Shown in pieces: positions 1-7,004 of a stretch of 64,000 nt of DNA. The notes below the pieces were generated by a model, which made no database searches, had not been told where the DNA came from, and saw nothing but the letters and a program-made list of their open reading frames with translations. The DNA is from Sutterella sp. (lineage in GTDB: Bacteria > Pseudomonadota > Gammaproteobacteria > Burkholderiales > Burkholderiaceae_F). The position numbers were made by a program, and so were the translations under genes. The DNA is taken from positions 1 to 64,000 of the forward strand of contig JAHHRH010000004.1 of the NCBI GenBank assembly GCA_020025915.1. Reading direction: 5' to 3'. Each line of letters starts with the position of its first letter. Position 1 is the first letter of the stretch.

Positions 1-55
1 AGGACACGACCCTTTCACGGTCGGTACCGGGGTTCGAATCCCCGTGGGGACGCCA
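1..55 (+). tRNA. tRNA-Glu(TTC), 3' part only
   Basis: The window opens inside a tRNA. The 55 bases are identical to the last 55 bases of the complete tRNA-Glu at 264-339, including the TTC anticodon loop, the T-arm and the 3' CCA. The 5' part lies before the window. No clear terminator hairpin follows, only a short T-run after the CCA. Confidence 0.95.
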
Positions 56-131
56 TCTTTTTTCAGTCTGTTGGCGCAGGTTGAAAGAAAAATAGCGGGC
101 AGAAGCAAAACTGCTAAAAAAATGCAAAAAC

Positions 132-163
132 TTGAACACTAGCGCAAGAAATTATGCTAAAAT
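132..163 (+). promoter_or_regulatory. Candidate promoter of the tRNA-Ala/tRNA-Glu unit
   Basis: An extended -10 (TGC followed by TAAAAT, 155-163) lies 17 bases before tRNA-Ala. The best -35 is TTGAAC at 132-137, but the spacer of 20 bases is long. This is a weak call made by position and motif only. Confidence 0.3.
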
Positions 164-180
164 TCAAGTTCTCAGTGATT

Positions 181-256
<76 letters not shown>

Positions 257-263
257 AGATAAG

Positions 264-339
264 GTCCCTATCGTCTAGAGGCCTAGGACACGACCCTTTC
301 ACGGTCGGTACCGGGGTTCGAATCCCCGTGGGGACGCCA
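264..339 (+). tRNA. tRNA-Glu(TTC)
   Basis: This is a 76-base tRNA with acceptor GTCCCTA pairing with TGGGGAC, anticodon loop CTTTCAC (anticodon TTC), T-loop GGTTCGAATCC and an encoded CCA. It is the second gene of the tRNA-Ala/tRNA-Glu pair. Its 3' 55 bases are repeated exactly at 1-55, so the genome carries at least two copies in tandem. Confidence 0.97.
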
Positions 340-345
340 AGATAC

Positions 346-377
346 AAAGCCCGACAGGTTAGCGCCTGCCGGGCTTT
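346..377 (+). terminator. Intrinsic terminator after tRNA-Glu
   Basis: The stem AAAGCCCG-a-CAGG pairs with CCTG-c-CGGGCTTT across a six-base loop and is followed by a short T-run. It starts 7 bases after the tRNA 3' end. Confidence 0.85.
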
Positions 378-404
378 TGGCTATTTAGAAAAAAAGTCAT
401 TGGA

Positions 405-441
405 TAAAAGAAAAGCGCCGAACGCCGAAGTGTTCAGCGCT
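405..441 (-). terminator. Intrinsic terminator of hpf
   Basis: On the minus strand AGCGC-t-GAAC pairs with GTTC-g-GCGCT around an 8-base loop, followed by TTTTCTTTT. It lies about 40 bases after the hpf stop codon. Confidence 0.8.
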
Positions 442-480
442 GATTCATAATTTATCCATCAGAGATGGAACGATGAAGTT

Positions 481-786
481 TTAATGATGACGACGTTTTT
501 CAGCCTCTTCCTTGACTGAACGGCGAACGGTATCAAAAGTTTCATTGAGCGCGAGCATGACGTCCATGTTCGTACGGTTGACGATGACGTCCTGACCAGA
601 AGCCTTTAAGTCGACGCGAATCGTAAAAGCTCCCATCGTTTGGTGACCTTCCTGGCTGACTGTAACCTTGCAGGCACCGAGTTGGTTGTCAAAGCGGCGG
701 AGTGCTTCAACTTTTTCGCTAATGGCAACCTCGACAGCTGGTGAGCGATTGATGCCGTGGAAAACGATTTGCAGAGACTGGGGCAT
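481..786 (-). CDS. hpf: Ribosome hibernation promoting factor (HPF/RaiA family)
   Basis: This small basic protein of 101 residues belongs to the sigma54-modulation/S30AE family, which binds the 30S decoding region and holds ribosomes in an inactive state. The family core is visible as IVFHGINRSPAVEVAISEKV near the N-terminus and a second half containing DVIVNRTNMDVMLALNETFDTVRR. The length fits the short HPF class (about 95-112 residues) with no C-terminal dimerisation domain. The start is the ATG at 784-786, because GAGAGG sits just upstream; the frame stays open further upstream, but that stretch does not resemble the family. The gene is divergent from the Arg-rich gene, and a perfect 17-base palindrome lies in its leader. 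Confidence 0.92.
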   Translation of the reverse strand: MPQSLQIVFHGINRSPAVEVAISEKVEALRRFDNQLGACKVTVSQEGHQTMGAFTIRVDLKASGQDVIVNRTNMDVMLALNETFDTVRRSVKEEAEKRRHH

Positions 787-819
787 ATAACACCTCTCTT
801 TTTGTTGTGGCTTTTCTTC

Positions 820-836
820 AGACTGACTCAGTCTGT
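820..836. repeat. Perfect 17-base palindrome in the hpf leader
   Basis: CAGACTGA-c-TCAGTCTG lies 34 bases upstream of the hpf start codon. It could be an operator or a leader hairpin of hpf. No known regulator motif was recognised. Confidence 0.5.
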
Positions 837-910
837 ACTTCAAGTCTATATCCAAACCGTTTACTTTGCACAAATTGCACTGGTTATCACTTAGAATGTG
901 CGCAACACGT

Positions 911-922
911 AATAACGTTATT
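911..922. repeat. Perfect palindrome AATAACGTTATT in the divergent intergenic region
   Basis: This 12-base perfect palindrome lies between hpf (minus strand) and the Arg-rich gene (plus strand). It fits the shape of a dimeric regulator's site, but its regulator is unknown. A TAGAAT -10-like sequence lies at 892-897. Confidence 0.35.
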
Positions 923-972
923 CAGAGTGAATGCGTGTGTCAGTGGCTGTACGCAGACCCCTTATATGGTTC

Positions 973-1011
973 GCTAGCTTGTTCATGATGAACAAGCGCG
1001 AGCATTTTTTT
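973..1011 (+). terminator. Terminator-like hairpin directly before the Arg-rich gene
   Basis: GCTTGTTCAT (977-986) and ATGAACAAGC (988-997) are perfect inverted repeats. Flanking GCT and AGC may extend the stem, and a run of seven T follows at 1005-1011. The next start codon is at 1023, only 11 bases after the T-run. A promoter would therefore have to lie upstream of the hairpin, which suggests attenuation rather than simple termination. Confidence 0.6.
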
Positions 1012-1022
1012 GAGAAAAGAAC

Positions 1023-1694
1023 ATGGATCGCAAACCTTGGCAGAATAATGGCCCGCATCGGGCTCCTTTTGGTGCTGATCGCCGTGAAGGCGGTCGTAGT
1101 GACCGTCGTGAAGGCGCTGGCGACCGCGGCTTTGGTCGTGGTGAACGCCGTGAATTCGGTGATCGTCGTGAGTTTGGTGACCGTCGCGGTTTTGGCGAAC
1201 GTCGTGAATTTGCTGGTCGCCGCGAAGGTGAGCGTCGCTCGTTTGGTGGCGAGCGTCGTGAATTCGGTGGTGAACGTCGTAATTTCGTGGATCGCGATCG
1301 CCGTCCCGCTTTTGGTGGTCAGCGTCGTCGTGAAGAATTTGGTGTGCGTTCTGGCCCGCGCGCTCGTGCCCTTGAAACTCGTCGTTTCTCTGAACGTTCT
1401 GATTTTGCTAAGAACGCGATCGTGAAGCTTGATGCAGATTTGGCTGATTACTTTGATAGTGCTGAAGCTGTGAATAAGGCGCTTCGCATGGTTGTTCAGT
1501 TAGCTCAGATTGCCAAGAAGCCGGTTTCGACGAAGACTGAAGAAAAGGCGACTGATGTGATTACTCAAGATGAAGAAGTTACTGAAGAAGTCGAAGTGGT
1601 CGATACCACTAGCGAAGCCATGTTCTCCGAAGATGACTTTGAAGACGATATGCCTCAGTCCGACGATGATGGCAGTGAAAAGAAGGCTGAATAA
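1023..1694 (+). CDS. Arginine-rich repeat protein with acidic C-terminal tail, function unknown
   Basis: This 223-residue protein was not recognised as a named family. Residues 18-121 are a low-complexity run of units such as GERREFG, GDRREFG and GGERRNF, very rich in Arg, Gly, Glu and Phe. Residues about 131-162 are ordinary sequence (AIVKLDADLADYF followed by DSAEAVNKALRMVVQLAQ) and look like one small folded helical segment. Residues 172-223 are strongly acidic and end DDMPQSDDDGSEKKAE. No signal peptide or membrane segment is visible. The composition resembles RGG/RRF-type RNA-binding or condensate-forming regions, so an RNA- or ribosome-associated role is possible, and the divergent neighbour is hpf. 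That role is inference. The Shine-Dalgarno sequence is weak, an A-rich stretch before ATG 1023. Confidence 0.75.
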   Translation: MDRKPWQNNGPHRAPFGADRREGGRSDRREGAGDRGFGRGERREFGDRREFGDRRGFGERREFAGRREGERRSFGGERREFGGERRNFVDRDRRPAFGGQRRREEFGVRSGPRARALETRRFSERSDFAKNAIVKLDADLADYFDSAEAVNKALRMVVQLAQIAKKPVSTKTEEKATDVITQDEEVTEEVEVVDTTSEAMFSEDDFEDDMPQSDDDGSEKKAE

Positions 1695-1734
1695 GTCTCC
1701 TTTGATCAAGCCTCTCGTTTGAATGAGATAAGAC

Positions 1735-1769
1735 AAGCCTCGAATCCACTATGGATTTGGGGCTTTTTT
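1735..1769 (+). terminator. Intrinsic terminator of the Arg-rich gene
   Basis: A 14-base stem (starting AAGCCTCGAATCCA, with two G-T pairs) closes on the loop CTAT and is followed by six T. It begins 41 bases after the stop codon. Confidence 0.85.
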
Positions 1770-1798
1770 GTTTTCAGTTTTAAGTTACGACGCAAGTT

Positions 1799-1822
1799 CA
1801 CATTTGTACAATGATAAATGTG
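1799..1822. promoter_or_regulatory. Inverted repeat upstream of glpK
   Basis: CACATTT and AAATGTG are separated by 10 bases, about 100 bases before glpK. The spacing is that of an operator for a dimeric repressor. It does not match a GlpR consensus that I could recognise, so the regulator is not assigned. Confidence 0.3.
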
Positions 1823-1924
1823 TAGCAGGGAATATCCTCTAGGCAGTAAGCCTGTTTTTAGATACACTCCATCAGTCCTAATTAGATCCTGTTAAGTGTC
1901 AGATAACGCGGCATCTATCTACCA

Positions 1925-3415
1925 ATGAAATACATTCTCTCTTTAGATCAGGGCACAACGAGTTCTCGTGCAGTATTGCTGAACCATCGAGCTCAAATTG
2001 TCTCAATGGAGCAGATGGAGTTTGCGCAACATTATCCGCAAGCGGGGTGGGTTGAGCATGATGCGACTGATATTTGGAACACGCAGATAACTTGTGCGCA
2101 AAATTGTTTGCGTAAGGCGGGGGTGACGGCCAAAGAAGTGGCTGCGGTTGGCGTGACCAATCAGCGTGAAACAACGGTAATTTGGGATCGTCGTACAGGT
2201 GAACCAGTGGCGCCAGCGATTGTTTGGCAGGATCGACGCACTGCACCATTTTGTACGGAGTTGCAACGCCGTGGTGTAGAAGTCTTGGTGCGTGAAAAAA
2301 CAGGTTTACGCATCGACCCTTATTTTTCAGCCACAAAAATTCGGTGGATCCTTGATCATCATTCGGGTTTGATGCAACGTGCGGAAAAGGGAGAACTAGC
2401 TTTTGGTACCATCGATACGTGGTTAATTTGGAAGTTAACAGGCGGTCATGTGCATGCAACGGATATTACCAATGCATCTCGTACGATGCTTTGTAACTTG
2501 GTCACGGGGCAGTGGGATGATGAGCTACTAGATATTTTCGGTGTTCCCTCTTCTCTCTTGCCAGAAATCGTTCCGAGCTCTGCTTTGATTGGTAAAACAA
2601 GTTCAGAGCTATTAGGGGGCGAGATTCCTATTGGTGGCGTGGCTGGCGACCAACAAGCCGCAACATTTGGTCAAGCTTGCTTTGAACCTGGTTGCGCTAA
2701 AAATACCTATGGAACGGGTGGCTTTTTGCTCATGAACGTGGGTGATGAACCGCGTGTGAGTCAGCATCGTTTAATTGGTACGACAGCTTGGCAACTCGGT
2801 GATGATCGTATTCAATATGCGTTAGAAGGTTCTGTTTTTGTAGCTGGAGCTGTTGTGCAGTGGCTGCGTGATGGCTTACAGTTTTTCAATTCTGCGGAAG
2901 AAATTGAAACCCTTGCTCAGACAGTGCCTGATAATGGAGGCGTCTATTTCGTACCGGCATTTGTGGGGCTAGGTGCGCCTCATTGGGATAGCGGGGCACG
3001 AGGTTTAATGATTGGGTTGACTCGTGGAACGACGCGAGCTCACATTGCGCGTGCTGCACTTGAAGGGATTGCTTTTCAATGTGCCGAAGTGCTGGAGGCT
3101 ATGCAGTTAGATGCAGGGACTCAGCTTAAAGAGCTTCGTGTGGACGGCGGGGCTTCCCACAACAATTTGTTGATGCAATTCCAGGCCGACCTTTTTGGCG
3201 TGCCTGTGATTCGACCTGAAATTACAGAAACTACCGCTCTTGGGGCTGCTTTCTTAGCGGGACTTTCTTCGGGTGTGTGGGCTTCTTGTGAAGAAATTTC
3301 ATCTCTGTGGCGTGTTGATCGAGTATTTGAACCCACGATGAGCGCAGACAGGAGAGACTATTTGATGAACCAATGGGTTCGTGCTGTAGGACGAACCCGT
3401 AACTGGAATAAATAA
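1925..3415 (+). CDS. glpK: Glycerol kinase
   Basis: This enzyme phosphorylates glycerol to sn-glycerol 3-phosphate with ATP and is cytoplasmic. At 496 residues it is close to the family norm of about 500. The FGGY-kinase N-terminal phosphate loop is clear (LDQGTTSSRAVLL from residue 7), as are VTNQRETTVIWDRRTG, WKLTGG and the C-terminal nucleotide-binding segment RVDGGASHNNLLMQFQAD. The start at 1925 gives the family N-terminus directly. Its Shine-Dalgarno is poor. glpD follows after 2 bases, so the pair forms a two-gene glycerol operon. No glpF transporter gene is adjacent. Confidence 0.97.
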   Translation: MKYILSLDQGTTSSRAVLLNHRAQIVSMEQMEFAQHYPQAGWVEHDATDIWNTQITCAQNCLRKAGVTAKEVAAVGVTNQRETTVIWDRRTGEPVAPAIVWQDRRTAPFCTELQRRGVEVLVREKTGLRIDPYFSATKIRWILDHHSGLMQRAEKGELAFGTIDTWLIWKLTGGHVHATDITNASRTMLCNLVTGQWDDELLDIFGVPSSLLPEIVPSSALIGKTSSELLGGEIPIGGVAGDQQAATFGQACFEPGCAKNTYGTGGFLLMNVGDEPRVSQHRLIGTTAWQLGDDRIQYALEGSVFVAGAVVQWLRDGLQFFNSAEEIETLAQTVPDNGGVYFVPAFVGLGAPHWDSGARGLMIGLTRGTTRAHIARAALEGIAFQCAEVLEAMQLDAGTQLKELRVDGGASHNNLLMQFQADLFGVPVIRPEITETTALGAAFLAGLSSGVWASCEEISSLWRVDRVFEPTMSADRRDYLMNQWVRAVGRTRNWNK

Positions 3416-3417
3416 CC

Positions 3418-5025
3418 ATGGCTGAAGTGAAATCAACCAATCGTGAAGCGTTGCTTGCGCAACTTCGTGAAGATACCGTTTGGGACGTCGTCGTTATCGG
3501 TGGCGGTGCAACGGGGGCTGGTATCGCTCTCGATGCTGCTTCTCGCGGTTTGAGGACTGTTCTTTTGGAAGCACAGGACTTTTCTTCGGGTACGTCTTCT
3601 CGTTCGACGAAGTTGATCCACGGCGGTGTTCGTTATATGAAGAATCCGCGTGACTGGGGGCTTGTTCGCGAAGCGCTGAAAGAACGTCGTATTTTGATTA
3701 AGAATGCACCGCATCTCGTGCATTCGAAGCCTTTCATCTTGCCGTGCTACAAGAAAGGTGAGCGCGAATTCTATACGATCGGTCTCGGTATCTACTCGGC
3801 CATGACGTATGGTGGCTATAACATAGGTCGTACGTCAAGTCTTTCTCGTGAAGACACTTTGATGCGTTTGCCAGGGGTGAAACCGGAAGGGTTGATGGGG
3901 GGCGTACAGTTTTTTGATGGCCAGTTTGACGACGCTCGTTTGGACGTGGCGTTGGTGCGTACGGCCTTTGAACATGGTGCTGTTCCGTTGAACTATATGC
4001 CTGTGACGGCTATTTGTCGCGAAGGCGGCATGATCCGTTCTGTTACGGCTCAAGATAAGGAAACGGGCGAAGAATTTGTCATTCGCACGAAGATGGTCTT
4101 TAATGCTGCAGGTGCCTGGGTCGATCCGATTCGCCGCATGGTTGATCCTGAAGCTTCGACCCTTGTGCGTGTGTCTCGTGGTTCACACATCCTTCTCGAC
4201 AACTCCTTTATGCCGGGCGACACGGGGATGTTGATCCCGAAGACGCGTGACGGTCGCGTGCTCTTTGCTATTCCTTGGCATGGTATGTTGCTCGTTGGTA
4301 CGACAGATGTTGAACAAAAGGATGCTGATTTTGATCCGCAGGTTAGCGAAGAAGAAATCAACTTCATGATTGAAACGGCTTCTGGGTACCTTGAAAAGCC
4401 GATTACACGCGCCGATGTGAAGGCTTCTTTTGCTGGTTTGCGTCCGCTCTTCAATCCGCAGGCCACGGGTTCCGTTGTTTCGACGGCCAAAGTTTCTCGT
4501 GAGCATGCAGTGATTCCTGAGTTCGGTAATATGATCACTGTGACGGGTGGCAAGTGGACGGCTTATCGTAAGATGGCCGAACATGCCATGTTAGTGGCTA
4601 CGTTGCGTCACTTGATTCCGCCGCGCCTGTGTGTGACGAAGGATCTTCCTATTTTCCGTGATCCTAATTGGGATTATGCTTCGCTTGAAGTAGAAGCCGA
4701 AGGCTCTGAGGCCGCAGATGATAAGGTTGTGCAGTTCGCGCTTTATGCTCGCGACAATGAATTTGCGCGCACCCCTGAAGACGTACTTTTCCGTCGTTTG
4801 CGTTTAGGTCAAATGAATTCGGCTCGTACCGAAGCATTGATTCAGAAGATTGCTGAAGCTTTTGGTTTACCTATGTCTGAAGTTAAGGAAGTAGCTACTC
4901 CTGTGGAGACCTGCGACATCGAAGTTTGCGACGAGCCTAAGTGCGAGACGGCAACGCTCGATAAGGTCGACGCTGAGCCAGTTGAGGTGCAGGTCGAAGA
5001 AAAGAAGGCAGACGATCAGAAGTAA
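3418..5025 (+). CDS. glpD: Aerobic glycerol-3-phosphate dehydrogenase (FAD)
   Basis: This enzyme oxidises sn-glycerol 3-phosphate to dihydroxyacetone phosphate and passes electrons to the quinone pool at the inner membrane. The FAD-binding motif VVVIGGGATGAG is at residues 24-35, followed by the family signature SSRSTKLIHGGVRYM. GKWTAYRKMAEHA marks the end of the FAD domain. The protein is 535 residues. The last about 40 residues are an acidic, Cys-containing tail (CDIEVCDEPKCE and onward) that is not part of the usual family core and may be lineage-specific. It lies 2 bases after glpK and is surely co-transcribed with it. Confidence 0.96.
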   Translation: MAEVKSTNREALLAQLREDTVWDVVVIGGGATGAGIALDAASRGLRTVLLEAQDFSSGTSSRSTKLIHGGVRYMKNPRDWGLVREALKERRILIKNAPHLVHSKPFILPCYKKGEREFYTIGLGIYSAMTYGGYNIGRTSSLSREDTLMRLPGVKPEGLMGGVQFFDGQFDDARLDVALVRTAFEHGAVPLNYMPVTAICREGGMIRSVTAQDKETGEEFVIRTKMVFNAAGAWVDPIRRMVDPEASTLVRVSRGSHILLDNSFMPGDTGMLIPKTRDGRVLFAIPWHGMLLVGTTDVEQKDADFDPQVSEEEINFMIETASGYLEKPITRADVKASFAGLRPLFNPQATGSVVSTAKVSREHAVIPEFGNMITVTGGKWTAYRKMAEHAMLVATLRHLIPPRLCVTKDLPIFRDPNWDYASLEVEAEGSEAADDKVVQFALYARDNEFARTPEDVLFRRLRLGQMNSARTEALIQKIAEAFGLPMSEVKEVATPVETCDIEVCDEPKCETATLDKVDAEPVEVQVEEKKADDQK

Positions 5026-5066
5026 ACGTCACGACGTTGAAAAAAGTTTCGTTGTCTGACGATCAA

Positions 5067-5102
5067 ACAGCATAGGGGTGTGTTCATGCACCCCTACGCT
5101 GT
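5067..5102 (+). terminator. Hairpin after glpD
   Basis: ACAGC-a-TAGGGGTG pairs with CACCCCTA-c-GCTGT around an 8-base loop, about 40 bases after the glpD stop. The stem is strong but no T-run follows, so it could be a terminator or a 3'-end stabilising hairpin. Confidence 0.55.
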
Positions 5103-5149
5103 GTTGAATGCTCTTAAGTAAGAGCGAATAAAAAAGTGGTGTCTTGGGG

Positions 5150-5178
5150 TAGACAAAACCCTATTCGTAGGGTAAAAT
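5150..5178 (+). promoter_or_regulatory. sigma70 promoter of rplM-rpsI
   Basis: The -35 TAGACA (5150-5155) and -10 TAAAAT (5173-5178) have an exact 17-base spacer, so each box is one mismatch from consensus. Transcription should start near 5185, leaving a leader of about 240 bases before rplM. Confidence 0.65.
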
Positions 5179-5427
5179 CGCCGTCCTGACTTTGCTTCAC
5201 GGATTGCTTACCCCATCTTTTTCCACTGGCGCCGTGAATTTACGCAGAGTTGGAAACGCCATTTTTAATAGGGCGAACCCACTGACCATCTCATTTTGAA
5301 TTGGGTCTCGGTTCGCTTTTGTTTTTATTTAGCATTCTGTTGTCGGTGTGGGCATGTTAAAGAAACGATGCCGCGGCGCCATCCGTTAAGTACCTCAACA
5401 GATGCCTTACTTATTAGGTGAAACGCA
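5179..5427 (+). promoter_or_regulatory. Long 5' leader of rplM-rpsI
   Basis: About 240 bases separate the predicted start of transcription from rplM. The leader holds a terminator-like hairpin (5273-5326) and no reading frame that I can support. Ribosomal protein operons often carry autoregulatory leader structures. No match to a known L13-leader class could be tested here. Confidence 0.45.
5273..5326 (+). terminator. Terminator-like hairpin in the rplM leader (possible attenuator)
   Basis: GCGAACC (5273-5279) pairs with GGTTCGC (5310-5316), with an inner GACC/GGTC pair, and is followed at once by TTTTGTTTTTATTT. It lies about 100 bases before the rplM start codon and downstream of the promoter, the position of an attenuator. 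Confidence 0.6.
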
Positions 5428-5856
5428 ATGAAGACCTTCTCGGCCAAGCCGCTTGAGGTTAAGCGCGACTGGTTCGTGGTCGATGCCAGTGATAAGGTGC
5501 TCGGCCGTCTTGCCAGCGAAATCGCTCTGCGCCTTCGTGGCAAGCACAAGCCCGAATTCACGCCCCATGTCGACACGGGTGACTATATCGTCGTTATCAA
5601 CGCTGACAAGTTGAAGTTGTCAGCTGAAAAGGACGGTAAGAAGATGTACTACCGTCACACGGGCTATCCTGGTGGCATCTACGAAACGACGTTCCGTGAA
5701 ATGCAGAACAAGCACCCGGGCCGCGCTTTGGAAATCGCTGTTAAGGGTATGCTTCCGAAGGGCCCGCTCGGCTACGCCATGATCAAGAAGCTCAAGATCT
5801 ATGCCGGTGCCGAACACCCGCATTCCGCCCAGCAACCCCAGGTTCTTGACCTCTAA
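5428..5856 (+). CDS. rplM: 50S ribosomal protein L13
   Basis: L13 is an early-assembly 50S protein. At 142 residues it matches the bacterial L13 length. Family hallmarks are [19 protein letters not shown] near the N-terminus, the [12 protein letters not shown] segment, YRHTGYPGG and the [12 protein letters not shown] motif. It starts with ATG at 5428 behind AGGTG. It is the first gene of the conserved rplM-rpsI operon, with 19 bases to rpsI. Confidence 0.98.
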   Translation: MKTFSAKPLEVKRDWFVVDASDKVLGRLASEIALRLRGKHKPEFTPHVDTGDYIVVINADKLKLSAEKDGKKMYYRHTGYPGGIYETTFREMQNKHPGRALEIAVKGMLPKGPLGYAMIKKLKIYAGAEHPHSAQQPQVLDL

Positions 5857-5875
5857 TTTCCGAAAGGCTTGAAAG

Positions 5876-6268
5876 ATGATCGGTAACTACAACTACGGCA
5901 CCGGCCGCCGCAAGAGCTCGGTCGCTCGTGTTTTCATCAAGCGCGGCGAAGGCAAGATTGTGATCAATGGCCGCCCGCTGGAACAGTACTTCCACCGTGA
6001 AACCGGTCGCATGATCGTCATGCAGCCGCTTCAGCTCACGGAAAACACCGAAACGTTTGACATCATGGTTAATGTTTCTGGTGGTGGCGAGTCCGGCCAG
6101 GCCGGCGCCATCCGTCACGGTATTACCCGTGCTCTCGTCGACTACGACGCTGGCCTCAAGAGCGTTCTCTCCAACGCTGGTCTCGTGACCCGTGACGCTC
6201 GCGAAGTTGAACGTAAGAAGGTTGGTCTCCGTAAGGCCCGCCGCGCCAAGCAGTTCTCTAAGCGTTAA
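5876..6268 (+). CDS. rpsI: 30S ribosomal protein S9
   Basis: S9 is a 30S head protein whose C-terminal tail reaches the P-site tRNA. The protein is 130 residues and shows [17 protein letters not shown] at the N-terminus, [19 protein letters not shown] in the middle, and the universal basic C-terminus ending [11 protein letters not shown]. It is the second gene of the rplM operon. Confidence 0.98.
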   Translation: MIGNYNYGTGRRKSSVARVFIKRGEGKIVINGRPLEQYFHRETGRMIVMQPLQLTENTETFDIMVNVSGGGESGQAGAIRHGITRALVDYDAGLKSVLSNAGLVTRDAREVERKKVGLRKARRAKQFSKR

Positions 6269-6281
6269 TTGCTTTGCAAAG

Positions 6282-6305
6282 ACTGCAGGAGTTTGCTCCT
6301 GCAGT
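6282..6305 (+). terminator. Hairpin after rpsI
   Basis: ACTGCAGGAG pairs perfectly with CTCCTGCAGT over a four-base loop, 14 bases after the stop codon. No T-run follows, so it may act as a 3' stabiliser ahead of the true terminator at 6313-6348. Confidence 0.5.
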
Positions 6306-6312
6306 TGCCAAG

Positions 6313-6348
6313 AAAAGGTCGCCTGCTGTTTGCAGTGCGGCCTTTTTT
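6313..6348 (+). terminator. Intrinsic terminator of rplM-rpsI
   Basis: AAAAGGTCGC-c-TGC pairs with GCA-gt-GCGGCCTTTT and the T-run continues. This is the second hairpin after rpsI. Confidence 0.8.
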
Positions 6349-6533
6349 GTGTATGAAGTATTTTCAAATAAGAAATTCTGTTCGTCGCTGGTGTCGTTCT
6401 CTTGAGTTTTCGTGTAGGATAGGTGATCATTTTCTATCCGTTGGCTGGGATTGCAACGTCAGGTTGTGATTGATGAGAGCGACGGAAACTTCATTTACGG
6501 AGCGTTGCACGTTTGGTTGCAGCGAATATTTCA

Positions 6534-6914
6534 ATGACCGAAGAAAAGATTGACACAGTTCAGGAAGACATGCCGGTGTTGATGCCTGATCCAATTAATT
6601 TTACCGATGCTGCTGTGGCTAAGGTTAAAGAGTTGGTGGACGAAGAAGGTAATCCAGAACTCAAGCTACGTGTCTTTATTCAGGGCGGTGGTTGCGCTGG
6701 TTTTCAGTACGGCTTTACGTTTGACGAAGTTCAGAATCCCGACGACGCTGTGATGGAAAAGGGTGGTGTGACACTCTTGATCGACTCGATGAGCTATCAG
6801 TATTTAGTGGGCGCGAAGATCGACTTCAAGGACGACCTGACAGGGGCACAGTTTGTGATTGATAATCCGAATGCTGTGACGACGTGTGGTTGTGGTTCTT
6901 CGTTTAGTGTTTAA
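6534..6914 (+). CDS. erpA: Iron-sulfur cluster insertion protein ErpA (A-type carrier)
   Basis: A-type carrier that delivers Fe-S clusters to apo-enzymes, including those of isoprenoid synthesis and respiration. The family sequence [22 protein letters not shown] and the C-terminal CGCG within [11 protein letters not shown] supply the three cluster-binding cysteines. I prefer ATG 6534. An in-frame TTG at 6513 has GGAG 10 bases upstream and would add seven residues, so the start is uncertain. The gene stands alone between the rplM operon and the convergent anmK. This is the normal betaproteobacterial location. Confidence 0.93.
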   Translation: MTEEKIDTVQEDMPVLMPDPINFTDAAVAKVKELVDEEGNPELKLRVFIQGGGCAGFQYGFTFDEVQNPDDAVMEKGGVTLLIDSMSYQYLVGAKIDFKDDLTGAQFVIDNPNAVTTCGCGSSFSV

Positions 6915-6943
6915 ACGCTAAGCACGTTCGACAAAATCCAGGG

Positions 6944-6992
6944 AAGGGGTGTTGTAAAGATCAGGATGGCCTGATTTTCGCAACACCCCTTT
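6944..6992. terminator. Bidirectional terminator between erpA and anmK
   Basis: AAGGGGTGTTG pairs perfectly with CAACACCCCTT, with an inner stem ATCAGG/CCTGAT. The plus-strand side ends in TTCTTTT. It serves the convergent genes erpA and anmK. Confidence 0.75.
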
Positions 6993-7004
6993 CTTTTGGT
7001 GGAT

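Noticed and set aside
931..1425. 164-codon hydrophobic reading frame overlapping the Arg-rich gene
   Set aside because: It is the +1 shadow of the CGTCGTGAA-type repeats, giving artificial Val/Ala runs. It has no ribosome site and starts inside the intergenic hairpin region.
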